NCBI GenBank assembly: GCA_038144835.1
Contig: JAYQON010000053.1
Span: 1-20,692 of the forward strand
Reading direction: 5' to 3'
DNA from: JALHOQ01 sp038144835
Lineage (GTDB): Bacteria > Bdellovibrionota > Bdellovibrionia > Bdellovibrionales > UBA1609
DNA length: 20,692 nucleotides
Below, in pieces: positions 7,557-15,831 of the stretch. Each line of letters starts with the position of its first letter. Within the stretch, counting starts at the first letter, position 1. The notes beneath the pieces are model-generated. The model ran no database searches. It saw only the letters and a program-made list of their open reading frames with translations, and had not been told where the DNA came from. The translations under genes and the position numbers were made by a program.

Positions 7557-9926
7557 GTGGAGCACTTGGTAGACTCGCTCAATAAGATTTTTGCGTGTGA
7601 TCGGCTTAGTCAGATGCGCATCACAGCCAGCATCTAACGATCTCTTCTTCTCTTCTCGCATCGCGTGAGCCGTCAATGCTAGAATTGGACGTTGATAGCC
7701 GGCGCTACGTAAGCGGTGGGTTGCTTCAATGCCGTCTAAGGTAGGCATTTGAATATCCATGAGAATTAAATCATATTCACGATTGAGTGCCTTTGAAATC
7801 GCTTCTACTCCATTACTGGCCACATCAACATGAGCGCCAGCCGTCTCTAGATAGAGTCGCATCAAATACTGATTATCTGGAACGTCATCAACAACCAAAA
7901 TATTTGTACTAATCAAAGATGGAGGTAATTGTTCATTTGCTTCATCGCCATTTTCTTTAATGCAGCTGGCTTGTTCTGCCACAACTGCGGTCTCCATTGG
8001 ACCCGCCTCAATCTTTACTAAAAATCGGCTTCCGCTGCCAACGTGACTTTCGGTCAAGATCAGGTCGCCGCCCAGTTGTTGCGCTAATCGCCTGGATAAA
8101 ACCAGTCCAAGCCCCGTTCCGCCAAAAGTTCGCGTTATAGATTCGTCAGCTTGTGCAAATGGTTGGAATAACTTTAGCTGATCGTCGGGCGATATTCCAA
8201 TTCCAGTATCAATCACCTCAAATGTTAGAAACTGCTTTTTTTCATTTCCTTCAGGTTCGGCTCGAACCTTTACATTCACCTCACCTGTTCTCGTAAATTT
8301 AATTGCGTTGCCAATCAAATTGACAAGAATTTGCCTGATGCGGGTTGGGTCAGAATGTGCAATTATTGGGGTACCTGGTAGAAATTGCGCTACCAATCGC
8401 AGTCCCTTTTGTTCCGCTTGCAAACGAAGCAGTGCAACTACCTCAGAAACAATTTCCACTGGCGAAAAGCGGACTTTTTCTGTTACCAGCTTTCCGGCCT
8501 CGATCTTCGAAATATCAAGTATGTCATCAATCAACCGAAGAAGACTGCGACCACTGCACTCAATTCGCGACAGCGCATCTTGTCTCTGTTCAGGACTGAT
8601 GGTGCTATCGCGCAAAACTTCTGTAAAGCCCAAGACGGCTGTCATAGGAGTGCGAATTTCGTGACTCATGTTAGCCAGGAAGGTCGTCTTATAGGAGTTG
8701 GCTCGTTCAGCTTCTTCTTTAGCTTGCATCAGTTGTTGTTGAATAACTTTGCTCTCATTTATATCTGCCACTGTGCCAATCATCCGCACGAGACTTCCTG
8801 TTGTAGTGAAGTGCGCTTTTCCTTTGGCTAATATCCAAATTGTTCTTCCATCGCTTTCACGAATGATTCGATATTCAAAAGAATAAGGAGTGCGGGATTC
8901 GATGGCGATACGAAGTGCAGTCTTTACTCGTTCACGATCATCTGGGTGAACCAATCGCTGAATAACCCCATGTAACCCATTCTCAAGGGCACCTTTATTG
9001 GTTCCCAGAATTGCTAGGCACCTTTCCGAGTAGTAAAGCTGATCGCCATCTGCGACCCATTCCCAAAGACCTAATCCAGATCCATCAATAGCCATTTCGA
9101 GGCGCTCTGCGGCTTGCCGCAGATTAAAGTCAATTTTCTTTTCCTCTGAAATGTCTTTAACTACGCAATACAATACTGATTCTATTGGATGCACAGTCCA
9201 TTGCATCCACTTATAAAGTCCGTCAGAACATCGGTAGCGATTTTCAAATCCGACAATGCGCTCACCTAAGGCAAGCCTTTTACCCGCATCAAGCGTTTTC
9301 TCGCGATCCTCAGGGTGAACGAAATCAAGCCATGGACGTGACTTCAAAATTTCAAGTGGATACCCGAGTACTTGTTGCCATGCTGGACTCAATTCAACCA
9401 GAAGACCGGAGGTTAAATCAGCAACTGCTAACAGATGACCGGGCAAATCCCAAAAGTTTTGTAATCGGTCAGTTGCCAACTTTTGCTCTGTAAGATCAGT
9501 GATTGAAATTATTGAACCCTTGAGTTCAAGATCTCTATAGACGGGCGTCAGACGTATCCTTATATAACGCGGATTTCCTCGTACACGTGACACCCAAGTT
9601 TCGTGATCTAGAGACTCGCCGGAGATTACCCGAAGCAAATAGGGTTCAAGCGTGGCATAACCAATATCGCCAAATACTTCGCGCGTATGGCGTCCAACTA
9701 CTTGCGCACGTTCCACCTCAAGCCAATCTGAAAAGGCTTGATTACAGAATTGGACGAGCAAGTCTTTGTCAGTAAAAGCAATGAGTGATGGCAGTGCGTC
9801 GAAAATTTCTATGGGCGCAGAACTCCATAAAGACTCAAAGTTCGCGTTGAGTCCCAACTCATTAAAAACACCCGTATTTTCATCTTTGCTTTCTTGCAAA
9901 TGGGTCTCCTGGCTAGTCAATATCAT
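7548..9926 (-). CDS. Cytoplasmic hybrid sensor histidine kinase, three PAS domains plus receiver
   Basis: A 792-residue protein with no membrane segment or signal peptide, so a soluble sensor. PAS domains lie at about 36-150, 155-265 and 272-395; the second and third have the PAS/PAC pattern HPEDREK and HPDDRER. A short coiled coil leads to the HisKA dimerisation domain with phospho-acceptor H422 in SHEIRTP. The ATPase domain has the N box (N540 in NLIGNAIKF), G1 (DTGIGI, 573-578) and G2 (GGTGLGL, 602-608). The C-terminal receiver (about 674-790) has acidic D680-D681, phospho-acceptor D724 (LMDIQMP), T752 and K774, all intact. No HPt domain is present, so phosphate must leave through a separate protein. 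The ATG at 9926 lacks a Shine-Dalgarno; AGGAG six nt before a TTG at residue 10 could mark the real start. The signal sensed is unknown. Confidence 0.93.
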   Translation of the reverse strand: MILTSQETHLQESKDENTGVFNELGLNANFESLWSSAPIEIFDALPSLIAFTDKDLLVQFCNQAFSDWLEVERAQVVGRHTREVFGDIGYATLEPYLLRVISGESLDHETWVSRVRGNPRYIRIRLTPVYRDLELKGSIISITDLTEQKLATDRLQNFWDLPGHLLAVADLTSGLLVELSPAWQQVLGYPLEILKSRPWLDFVHPEDREKTLDAGKRLALGERIVGFENRYRCSDGLYKWMQWTVHPIESVLYCVVKDISEEKKIDFNLRQAAERLEMAIDGSGLGLWEWVADGDQLYYSERCLAILGTNKGALENGLHGVIQRLVHPDDRERVKTALRIAIESRTPYSFEYRIIRESDGRTIWILAKGKAHFTTTGSLVRMIGTVADINESKVIQQQLMQAKEEAERANSYKTTFLANMSHEIRTPMTAVLGFTEVLRDSTISPEQRQDALSRIECSGRSLLRLIDDILDISKIEAGKLVTEKVRFSPVEIVSEVVALLRLQAEQKGLRLVAQFLPGTPIIAHSDPTRIRQILVNLIGNAIKFTRTGEVNVKVRAEPEGNEKKQFLTFEVIDTGIGISPDDQLKLFQPFAQADESITRTFGGTGLGLVLSRRLAQQLGGDLILTESHVGSGSRFLVKIEAGPMETAVVAEQASCIKENGDEANEQLPPSLISTNILVVDDVPDNQYLMRLYLETAGAHVDVASNGVEAISKALNREYDLILMDIQMPTLDGIEATHRLRSAGYQRPILALTAHAMREEKKRSLDAGCDAHLTKPITRKNLIERVYQVLHKK

Positions 9927-10206
9927 ATTTTATTGGTTTATAATAATTTTTATCGCAGCGAGCTGAGAGCACACAGGGGGTTAAGAGTACAAAAGCGATG
10001 TAGGGTTTTAGCCCGTTTAAAAAGATATATCGATGGGCTATTCTTTTTGTTCCTTTTTATACTGGGCTAAAATGGAACCTGCGTATTGTGGTTCACCCGC
10101 AACAAAAATTGAGTTGGGTGTAATTTTTCGGGGTGATTGGAGAAAAGGTGTTTTAAACATCGAGTTAGAACTGGTGCTTGCATACTTTGCACATCACAAT
10201 TTTACT

Positions 10207-11055
10207 ATGAAAAAAATTATTTTGTTTTGTGTTGTTTTGCTGTTCAAATTTACGTTTGTAGGAGCATCAGCTTTACCAAATGCCGTTTATGGTAAAGACG
10301 ATCGCAAAGAATGGTTCGAGGTTGAAGACCAGACTCTGCGAGAATGGGCGCGATCGACTGCGGTTCTTATTCCATTAGCAAATTTGCGGCGGGAGTCGGG
10401 TAATTCATTTGCGGTGACCGCCGAGACCTATGGCCAATTTAAAAACCTCTGCCTCGATCAACCTTTTCGCAATCAACCTGTGCCAGGAGATTGTACCGGA
10501 TTTTTGGTCGGAGATGATTTAATGGTCACTGCTGGGCATTGCTTTACATCTAAGGCGGATTGTCGCAACTATGCCACCGTATTTGATTATGCGCTTTTTG
10601 CAAACGGCCAGATTCCTTATCGCGTTCATGTATCTCAGGTCCGTTATTGCAAAGAGGTCATCGCCCGGGTCGACAGGGGGGATTACGATTTTGCTATTTT
10701 TAGGCTTGATGCTCCGGTGCAGGAGCGCACGGCCCTTCGTATCCGGCGCAGAGGCCGCGCGAGTATCGGAGAGCGAGTGACTCTCATAGGTCACCCAATG
10801 GGGATGCCGGGCAAGATATCTGATGGCGGTTCAATTCTCGGTCGCTCGCCTTTGCGAGCAGATGTCGATGCTTTCAATGGGAACTCAGGTTCCCCCGTCA
10901 TTAATCGAAATACTGGAGAAGTTGAAGGAATTTTGGTAAATGGCGGAGAGGATTACAGACGTGTCGGCAATTGCAATAAAGAGGTACATTGCAACAAAAG
11001 ATGCGAAGGTGAGACTCTGTTTCCGATCACTGAAATTCAGCATCTTATTCCCTAA
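10207..11055 (+). CDS. Exported trypsin-like (S1/V8-type) serine protease
   Basis: A 282-residue protein. I choose the ATG at 10207 over the longer frame from 10033 because it gives a clean signal peptide (MKKIILFCVVLLFKFTFVG, cleavage near ASA-LPN); the upstream 58 codons do not look like protein. The catalytic triad is visible: H111 in VTAGHC, D161 in DYDFAIFRLD and S227 in FNGNSGSP. The GNSGSP form, rather than GDSGGP, resembles glutamyl-endopeptidase (V8-like) members of the family. Many cysteines (C96, C112, C119, C148, C256, C262, C266) suggest disulphides and a periplasmic or extracellular site. Substrate specificity cannot be read off. It is divergent from the kinase gene and has no operon partner. 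For a predator, exported proteases fit prey digestion, but that is inference. Confidence 0.88.
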   Translation: MKKIILFCVVLLFKFTFVGASALPNAVYGKDDRKEWFEVEDQTLREWARSTAVLIPLANLRRESGNSFAVTAETYGQFKNLCLDQPFRNQPVPGDCTGFLVGDDLMVTAGHCFTSKADCRNYATVFDYALFANGQIPYRVHVSQVRYCKEVIARVDRGDYDFAIFRLDAPVQERTALRIRRRGRASIGERVTLIGHPMGMPGKISDGGSILGRSPLRADVDAFNGNSGSPVINRNTGEVEGILVNGGEDYRRVGNCNKEVHCNKRCEGETLFPITEIQHLIP

Positions 11056-11136
11056 ATTTGGGTTGTGGCTTTTGGTAAAAATTGATCTAGTCTGTGCGCA
11101 ACAGGCGTGTGTCACACCATTTAGTAGTCAAAATTT

Positions 11137-11379
11137 CTAAGATAAAATTATAAATGCTAAGCTAATCAAGAATACAACTATTAATCTGAAAAGCGGTGAA
11201 TAAGCAAAAAACACAACCGCAATCAGAGTCCCAGCTAAAGCCCAAAATAGCCAAGATGTGAGTACTAGGTAAATTAGGTACAAGAAAATTAAATTTGCGA
11301 TCACTTGCCACTCCCCATGTGTTGGCTTCATTCTGGGGGACAGCAGTGACATATCAGGTCGGCTTTGGCTTTGATTCAT
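11137..11379 (-). CDS. Small two-helix membrane protein, unknown function
   Basis: An 80-residue protein with a polar N-terminus (about 25 residues) and two or three closely spaced hydrophobic stretches (VIANLIFLYLIYLVLTSWLF, LAGTLIAVVFFAY, LFRLIVVFLISLAFIIL). This composition supports a real inner-membrane protein rather than chance. No ribosome-binding site is evident for the first ATG; Met17 (MKPTHGEWQ) is an alternative start. I do not recognise a family. It is convergent with the protease gene and lies downstream of the collagen-repeat lipoprotein on the same strand, 59 nt away, so it could belong to that transcript. Confidence 0.55.
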   Translation of the reverse strand: MNQSQSRPDMSLLSPRMKPTHGEWQVIANLIFLYLIYLVLTSWLFWALAGTLIAVVFFAYSPLFRLIVVFLISLAFIILS

Positions 11380-11438
11380 AATGAGACATCAAAGCGTAGA
11401 AGGCTTTTGAAGAGCACTTGTTTCTCTGGTGAAAATGC

Positions 11439-12437
11439 CTATCGCATGTCTAGTTGTAGATTAGTAAAGAGAGTCTCCACCCCTGGGGGGAGCGTGTAAT
11501 TATTGGTCACCTTAGTTAGGCTCAAATTCAATCCGATGCCAGCACCTAAGTAGGTGCAGGTGCCATTCGAATTTCGATAGGATCCCGGGTTAAGAGATGA
11601 AATGACCGTTGCTGTCTCGTCACCTGTTGCCCTGAAGTAGTGGACGTTTCCACTGGCATCATATTCGTGCACGATAAAATCCTTTTCTGGTCTGTTGGCA
11701 AAGCCACATTTGCCTGTACAGCTCGTGTTGTCGTAAATGCAGCGTGAGTTGGGGGGCGAACTGCCTGAGGTTTCGTTGTTCATGCTTGTACCCGTGTCGA
11801 TATCGATCGGAAAATTTAGATTTCCCGAATAGGCTCCGTAATTCATGTTCAGACTTGCATTATTGCGGGTAAGAAAACGCGCGCCATCAGACATAATGAC
11901 GACATAGTAGGGTTTAGATGCGGCGTTACCACCTGCATTGAGATAATACATAATTGGCCTACCTACGAAATCACCTTCTTGATCGACCACCGCAAGAGTT
12001 TTATCTACGCATACGCCATTGCTTCCTGCAGGACCAGTTGCTCCCTGTGCGCCGGTGGCTCCTTGCGGCCCCTGAGCGCCTTGCAGGCCTTGCGGCCCTT
12101 GGCTGCCTTGGAGACCCTGCGGCCCTTGCGCTCCTGTTGGGCCTTGCGGGCCTGATGGGCCAGGCTCCCCTGTAGCACCATCGGCTCCTTTTATCTCCAA
12201 AGTCTGCCATCCATCAGCTTTGCAGACCTTAAAGTTCTGATCACTCTCAATGTAGTAAAGCATGGACTCTCGCGAGGGATCACAAGCTGGTAGAGTTGCG
12301 CTTGATGAGGTTGCAAAAGCAAGCCATTGGCTTGTTGAAGGAGGCTTCACCGTTTGCGAGTCATCTACTTTTTCCTGAGTGCAGCCGATCAACAGAGATG
12401 CGTTAAGCAATAAAAAACGTAACGAAGTGAGTCTCAT
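11439..12437 (-). CDS. Lipoprotein with collagen-like G-X-Y repeats
   Basis: A 332-residue protein. The start at 12437 is chosen over an upstream in-frame start (12464) because AAGGGG stands just before it and it gives a proper lipoprotein signal: MRLTSLRFLLLNASLLIGC, lipobox LIGC, with Cys19 as the lipidation site. A short module with two cysteines (residues 50-80, ACDPSRESMLYYIES, KVCKADGWQTLEI) precedes 19 uninterrupted G-X-Y triplets (84-141, such as GPQGPTGAQGPQG), which should form a trimeric collagen-like stalk. The C-terminal domain of 190 residues has several cysteines and looks like a head domain of unknown family. The design (lipid anchor, stalk, head) parallels the fibre proteins elsewhere in the window and suggests surface display. 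It lies just downstream of an XRE regulator. Confidence 0.85.
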   Translation of the reverse strand: MRLTSLRFLLLNASLLIGCTQEKVDDSQTVKPPSTSQWLAFATSSSATLPACDPSRESMLYYIESDQNFKVCKADGWQTLEIKGADGATGEPGPSGPQGPTGAQGPQGLQGSQGPQGLQGAQGPQGATGAQGATGPAGSNGVCVDKTLAVVDQEGDFVGRPIMYYLNAGGNAASKPYYVVIMSDGARFLTRNNASLNMNYGAYSGNLNFPIDIDTGTSMNNETSGSSPPNSRCIYDNTSCTGKCGFANRPEKDFIVHEYDASGNVHYFRATGDETATVISSLNPGSYRNSNGTCTYLGAGIGLNLSLTKVTNNYTLPPGVETLFTNLQLDMR

Positions 12438-12473
12438 AAATTTACCCCTTTTGCAAATATGCATAAATCTGGC

Positions 12474-12806
12474 TCAATCCTTTGGCTTTCTTAAAATCAC
12501 CTCATAGATTCCGGCATGAATATCTGAGTTTAAATGTTGCAGTGGATTATCGGCTTTTGGTTGCTTAGTGTTGGCGTCGAAAATGAGCTGTTCTATAGTC
12601 AGGCCAAAATATTTGCTCACCTGGTAAACCTGTTGAATGTTTTTGGGGGACTGGCCTGCGATCCAATTTGATAAAGTTGTGGTTGGTATTCCCGCTTCTC
12701 GGGCCAGCGCGGAGGCAGTCATTTGGTTTTCTTGCAATAGTCGTTTTAAATTGCGGGCTAAGTGAATTTCCATCCCTTTATTGTTCGGACCTAAGTCAGA
12801 CTTCAT
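12474..12806 (-). CDS. XRE-family helix-turn-helix regulator
   Basis: A 110-residue protein. The helix-turn-helix covers about residues 15-72: LARNLKRLLQENQMTASALA, REAGIPTTTLSNWIAGQSP and IQQVYQVSKYFGLTIEQLIF, a standard XRE/Cro fold. The C-terminal tail (about 35 residues, ending EVILRKPKD) is short, so there is no obvious ligand domain. A ribosome-binding site GAAAGGAAAA precedes the ATG. The gene is 36 nt upstream of the collagen-repeat lipoprotein on the same strand, so the two are probably co-transcribed and the regulator may control that lipoprotein. Met12 is an alternative start. Confidence 0.88.
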   Translation of the reverse strand: MKSDLGPNNKGMEIHLARNLKRLLQENQMTASALAREAGIPTTTLSNWIAGQSPKNIQQVYQVSKYFGLTIEQLIFDANTKQPKADNPLQHLNSDIHAGIYEVILRKPKD

Positions 12807-12823
12807 GAATTAGTTTTCCTTTC

Positions 12824-12840
12824 GCCGTACAAAAAACGGC
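12824..12840 (-). promoter_or_regulatory. Short hairpin in the leader of the XRE gene
   Basis: GCCGT (12824-12828) pairs with ACGGC (12836-12840) around a 7-nt loop, about 20 nt upstream of the XRE start and just before its ribosome-binding site. It may be an operator or a leader structure. The stem is only 5 bp, so it may be chance. Confidence 0.25.
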
Positions 12841-12980
12841 TTACGGTTACCGATTGAGGACAGATGGTTGCTCTCATTCTGTGCAAGCTTTCTGGTTATT
12901 ATGTTGAAACGAGCAAAGTTGCTTAACGGATACGTGTGTTTACCTTTTTTGAATCGTTTATGACTTGATGGCTTGAAAAA

Positions 12981-13778
12981 TTATTTTATAAATTCGCGCT
13001 TCACAGAAAGCCATGAGTCAAGTTTTCCGCGCAAGAACAGAAACCAGCATTCATTTTCGGTTTTTGAGCAGAATTTCCAATGTTTTTTATATAAAATGAC
13101 TTCGGACTTGGATCGCCGACAGAAAAAATCTGGTTCAGGGTAACCTTTGCCAAACTCCTCGCGTGACATTCCTTTGTAGAGTAAAGGGAATTGGCCACTA
13201 CTTATTCTTTTTTGGCGTTCGAGCTCGGCCGTAGCTTGTTCTTTCTTTTGGCGAAGTAGACTTGAGCATTCAGCTTCTTTACGTGCTAGCTTCTCAGCAG
13301 CTTTACCTGTGGTTCTGCGGCGCTCAGCAATGAGTCTGGCTCGCTCTGATTTTAGCTCTTTCACTGGCACTGAAATTTGCACCCACGCATGGTACTTGCG
13401 CCAGTTGATCTTTAAAGTTTTTGTATTCAAACGAGTGATCCCTTGAATGTGAACATTTTCTGATAATTCCGATTGATTAACTGAGAGACTAATGTTGGTC
13501 AGTGATTCTGCTGTCTGCACTGAATAATTCAGTTTAACACCGAAAAAGTGTTTAATCATTTGAGTCAAAGCATCTTGTTCCGCCGATTGAAGGGCCGCCG
13601 CTTCTGAAGTAGCGTCCACGGCGCTGCCCACGTAAAGCATATGATCTCCATTTTGCTTGGCCGAGATTTTCGTCCAATCGGAATCTCCTCCCGGAGAAAC
13701 GGCGTTAGGGGCTTGGGCAAGGGCTCGATTTGCCATCAAGTTGATAATAAAAATAAATACGATGGACATTTTTTGCAT
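12981..13778 (-). CDS. Exported LPP20-like protein with BamE-like C-terminus
   Basis: A 265-residue protein. The signal peptide is residues 1-21 (SIVFIFIINLMANRALA). Residues 45-140 (MLYVGSAVDATSEAAALQSA, EQDALTQMIKHFFG, HAWVQISVPVKEL) have the look of LPP20/FlgT-N-type domains found in envelope lipoproteins. A charged coiled coil with many K/R/E residues follows at about 140-192 (RARLIAERRRTTGKAAEKLA). The last 65 residues (LLYKGMSREEFGKGYPEPDF, VILYKKHWKFC, CWFLFLRGKLDSW) resemble the BamE/SmpA fold in layout; this is a weak, by-eye match. A ribosome-binding site GAGG precedes the ATG. It lies 52 nt downstream of a lipoprotein gene on the same strand, probably one operon. Function unknown; an envelope role is inferred from export. 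Confidence 0.75.
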   Translation of the reverse strand: MQKMSIVFIFIINLMANRALAQAPNAVSPGGDSDWTKISAKQNGDHMLYVGSAVDATSEAAALQSAEQDALTQMIKHFFGVKLNYSVQTAESLTNISLSVNQSELSENVHIQGITRLNTKTLKINWRKYHAWVQISVPVKELKSERARLIAERRRTTGKAAEKLARKEAECSSLLRQKKEQATAELERQKRISSGQFPLLYKGMSREEFGKGYPEPDFFCRRSKSEVILYKKHWKFCSKTENECWFLFLRGKLDSWLSVKREFIK

Positions 13779-13830
13779 AAAAGCCTCAGTTTTGTGAATT
13801 TTTAAAAACGCTTCCTATCAGAGCATCGAC

Positions 13831-14427
13831 CTATTGACTGGATGGGCTTTCATTTGCGTTTTTGATATTTGAAAAAAACTCGATTTGCTTTTTATTCAGC
13901 ACAGCTTTGAGGCTTGGATCAGCTTTGGTCACATTGTGAATGATCTGTCGACGGATAGCTTCGTAGTCAGATTTGTTGATGCTGCTCAGTAGGTAACAGT
14001 CTATCCGCTCGGTAGAGGAAACCTTGTAGCGTTCGTGGTACTGTTCCAAAAATCGTAGCCCTGAAATACGGCCAGAAAATTCACTGCTCACGGATTGATT
14101 GAGAATGTTCTCTGCAGTTTCCGAAATGCTCTGTTGAGCGTTATTGATCTGGCCGCGTATATCTTCAGCGATTTCGCGTAGTAAAGTGGTGCTGGCATCA
14201 ATTCTTGCAAGTTGGTAGCATCCATTCACTCGTTCATCTCCACGAACTGTGTATTGGCTGCGAAACAAAACCTGTTCACCCTCGGTCCAATTGACTTTTG
14301 CGCCCGTGGCCCAAACAGGTCGATTCTCTTGATTTCCGGCTTCAACGACATTTTTTCGCGGATTAGATGAACAGGCAGTCATTGTTAAGAGGAAGCTCGA
14401 TAGAACCAACTTAAATCGATTAACCAT
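13831..14427 (-). CDS. Envelope lipoprotein, unknown function
   Basis: A 198-residue lipoprotein. Signal peptide MVNRFKLVLSSFLLTMTAC with lipobox MTAC (Met at -3 is uncommon but accepted) and Cys19 as the lipid site. The mature part begins with a polar stretch and RPVWATGAKVNW, then a domain with YQLARIDASTTLLREIAEDI and a coiled-coil-like region, reminiscent of LPP20-type lipoproteins that begin with a PxWx pattern. A ribosome-binding site GGGAGAG lies 4 nt before the ATG. It is the first gene of a probable two-gene operon with the exported LPP20-like protein and is divergent from the WYL regulator. The similar domain style of the two products suggests they may act together or arose from one another. 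Confidence 0.75.
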   Translation of the reverse strand: MVNRFKLVLSSFLLTMTACSSNPRKNVVEAGNQENRPVWATGAKVNWTEGEQVLFRSQYTVRGDERVNGCYQLARIDASTTLLREIAEDIRGQINNAQQSISETAENILNQSVSSEFSGRISGLRFLEQYHERYKVSSTERIDCYLLSSINKSDYEAIRRQIIHNVTKADPSLKAVLNKKQIEFFSNIKNANESPSSQ

Positions 14428-14551
14428 AAACTCTCCCGGTTTGGTGAATAACTTGAGTGTAGTGACGGTGTGCGACGCATGAGGTCAGTATAATTTTGAG
14501 AAATATCTCACGGCCTCAACCCAGGCTTAGGTCAAGCCGATAGGAAGCTGT
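14428..14551. promoter_or_regulatory. Divergent promoter region of lipoprotein operon and WYL regulator
   Basis: The 124-bp gap between divergent starts must hold both promoters. It contains TGAGA (14497-14501) with TCTCA (14506-14510), and a wider pair TGAGG (14480-14484) with CCTCA (14514-14518), giving a nested inverted repeat that could be an operator for the WYL regulator. I could not assign confident -35 or -10 boxes. Confidence 0.35.
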
Positions 14552-15565
14552 ATGGCACGCCATGAAATGACCTTGAGAATTTTTCGTATCCTTCATTATC
14601 TCGAAACTTCGAGGCTTGGCCTTCGGGTGGGTGAAATACATGAGCGCCTGAGGGATGATGGTTTCGATGTCGATAAGCGCACTGTTCATAGGGATCTTGA
14701 GCTTCTGCAAGGTGCTCACATTCCCTTAGAAACGCAGGGTAGTGGACCCGAATCGCGATGGAAGATGGCTCCATTTGCTGAAATCAAGCAACATATTCAG
14801 TTTACCTACCATGAGATATTCGCACTTTATGTTGCTCGTAAATCACTGGATCATTTTAAAGGCACGCCGATCTTTGAGGCATTGCAGAGTTTGTTTTTAA
14901 AAATTGAAAAAGTTTTGGGTACTGATACGACAGCATTTGACGAGTTTTTGCGCAACATCGCATTCAGGCCGCAGATGGTTTGGCATACAAATATTTCGCA
15001 GGTCATTCTTGATACGGTTTACAGTGCTCTTGAAGAGGGACATATCTTAAAGATTTCGTATCGCTCAGAGGGCGGAGAAAATGCTGGTCGGTACGTTGAG
15101 CGAAGGGTAGGTCCAGAATTTTTGTATTTTGCTAATGGTGGTATTTATTTAATTGCCAAAGACTTGGGTAAAAATGAGCCCCGCACCTATGCCTTAGCTC
15201 GCATCCAGAATGCAGAAATGGATCAAGCGCAGCACTATGAAAAGCATGGCTATGCGCCCGAGGAGCTTTTGAAGGACGGCTTTGGTATTCTCAATGCGGG
15301 CAAGGTAATGCCTGTTGAGATTTTGGTAGAGGGCCCGATCGCTGCCTTTGTGTCTGAACGACGTTGGCATGATACGCAGCAAACTATCCGCACTGAGCAG
15401 GGGGTTCGGTTGAAACTCAATGTTAGGGTCAATGACGAGTTGGCTCGATGGGTGTTGAGTTTGGGGCCGAGTGCCACGGTTTTGAGCCCAAGTGGGTTGG
15501 TTGAAATGGTTGAATCGTTAGCTGTTCAGGTGGCTCAGAAATATGCAAAACGGCAAGCGGGTTAA
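14552..15565 (+). CDS. WYL-domain helix-turn-helix transcriptional regulator
   Basis: A 337-residue regulator. The N-terminal winged helix-turn-helix (about 5-62) has the DeoR/HTH_11 look: RIFRILHYLETSRLGLRVGE and DVDKRTVHRDLELLQ with RTVHRDL as the recognition helix. A helical linker (75-135) leads to the WYL domain (about 150-225: EEGHILKISYRSEGGENAGR, VGPEFLYFANGGIYLIAKD). Here the signature reads I-Y-L rather than W-Y-L. A C-terminal WCX extension (about 253-330) completes the usual three-part design. Members bind a nucleotide or nucleic-acid-type ligand through the WYL domain; that is family knowledge. A ribosome-binding site AGGAAG lies 7 nt upstream of the ATG. The gene is divergent from the lipoprotein operon, a possible target. 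Its stop codon abuts a 221-bp repeat, so its last residues may have been altered by that junction. Confidence 0.9.
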   Translation: MARHEMTLRIFRILHYLETSRLGLRVGEIHERLRDDGFDVDKRTVHRDLELLQGAHIPLETQGSGPESRWKMAPFAEIKQHIQFTYHEIFALYVARKSLDHFKGTPIFEALQSLFLKIEKVLGTDTTAFDEFLRNIAFRPQMVWHTNISQVILDTVYSALEEGHILKISYRSEGGENAGRYVERRVGPEFLYFANGGIYLIAKDLGKNEPRTYALARIQNAEMDQAQHYEKHGYAPEELLKDGFGILNAGKVMPVEILVEGPIAAFVSERRWHDTQQTIRTEQGVRLKLNVRVNDELARWVLSLGPSATVLSPSGLVEMVESLAVQVAQKYAKRQAG

Positions 15566-15785
15566 AGAGGATAGGAAGAAGAATGAGGGTTTTCAGGTTA
15601 TTGGGGATCTACGTTCAGAGCCGCAGACCTCATGAATTTTCTTTGCGCACGAGTCGCTCATTGTGAATGATTCAACACAGGTAAGGACTTTAAAGACTTG
15701 CCGAAATCCCTAACCAACCACCAAAATCACTGGCTGAGGATCGGTTCGAGGCACGGGCGGTGCTAGTTAGAGATGACGGCCGGCC
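15565..15785 (+). repeat. 221-bp direct repeat, copy 1
   Basis: This 221-bp block recurs at 17164-17384 in the same orientation. There are no gaps and only three substitutions, all in the last 35 bp. It begins at the last base of the WYL stop codon and ends in GGCCGGCC. No convincing protein is encoded; a 27-codon frame starting at about 15583 is present in both copies but unsupported. GGCCGG at its end can pair with CCGGCC at 15795-15800, which may act as a terminator for the minus-strand gene at 15832-16236. Confidence 0.92.
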
Positions 15786-15831
15786 AATTCAATACCGGCC
15801 GCCTTGAGCTTCACAGAGTAGCGAATTTGGC

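Noticed and set aside
10033..10206. Upstream extension of the serine protease frame
   Set aside because: It would place 58 residues before a perfect signal peptide that starts at the ATG at 10207.
12001..12210. Open frames in other frames across the collagen repeats
   Set aside because: They are by-products of the repetitive G-X-Y codons of the real lipoprotein gene.
15740..15760. GGTTCGAGG within the 221-bp repeat, suggestive of a tRNA T-arm
   Set aside because: No acceptor, D-arm or anticodon-arm pairing could be found around it.
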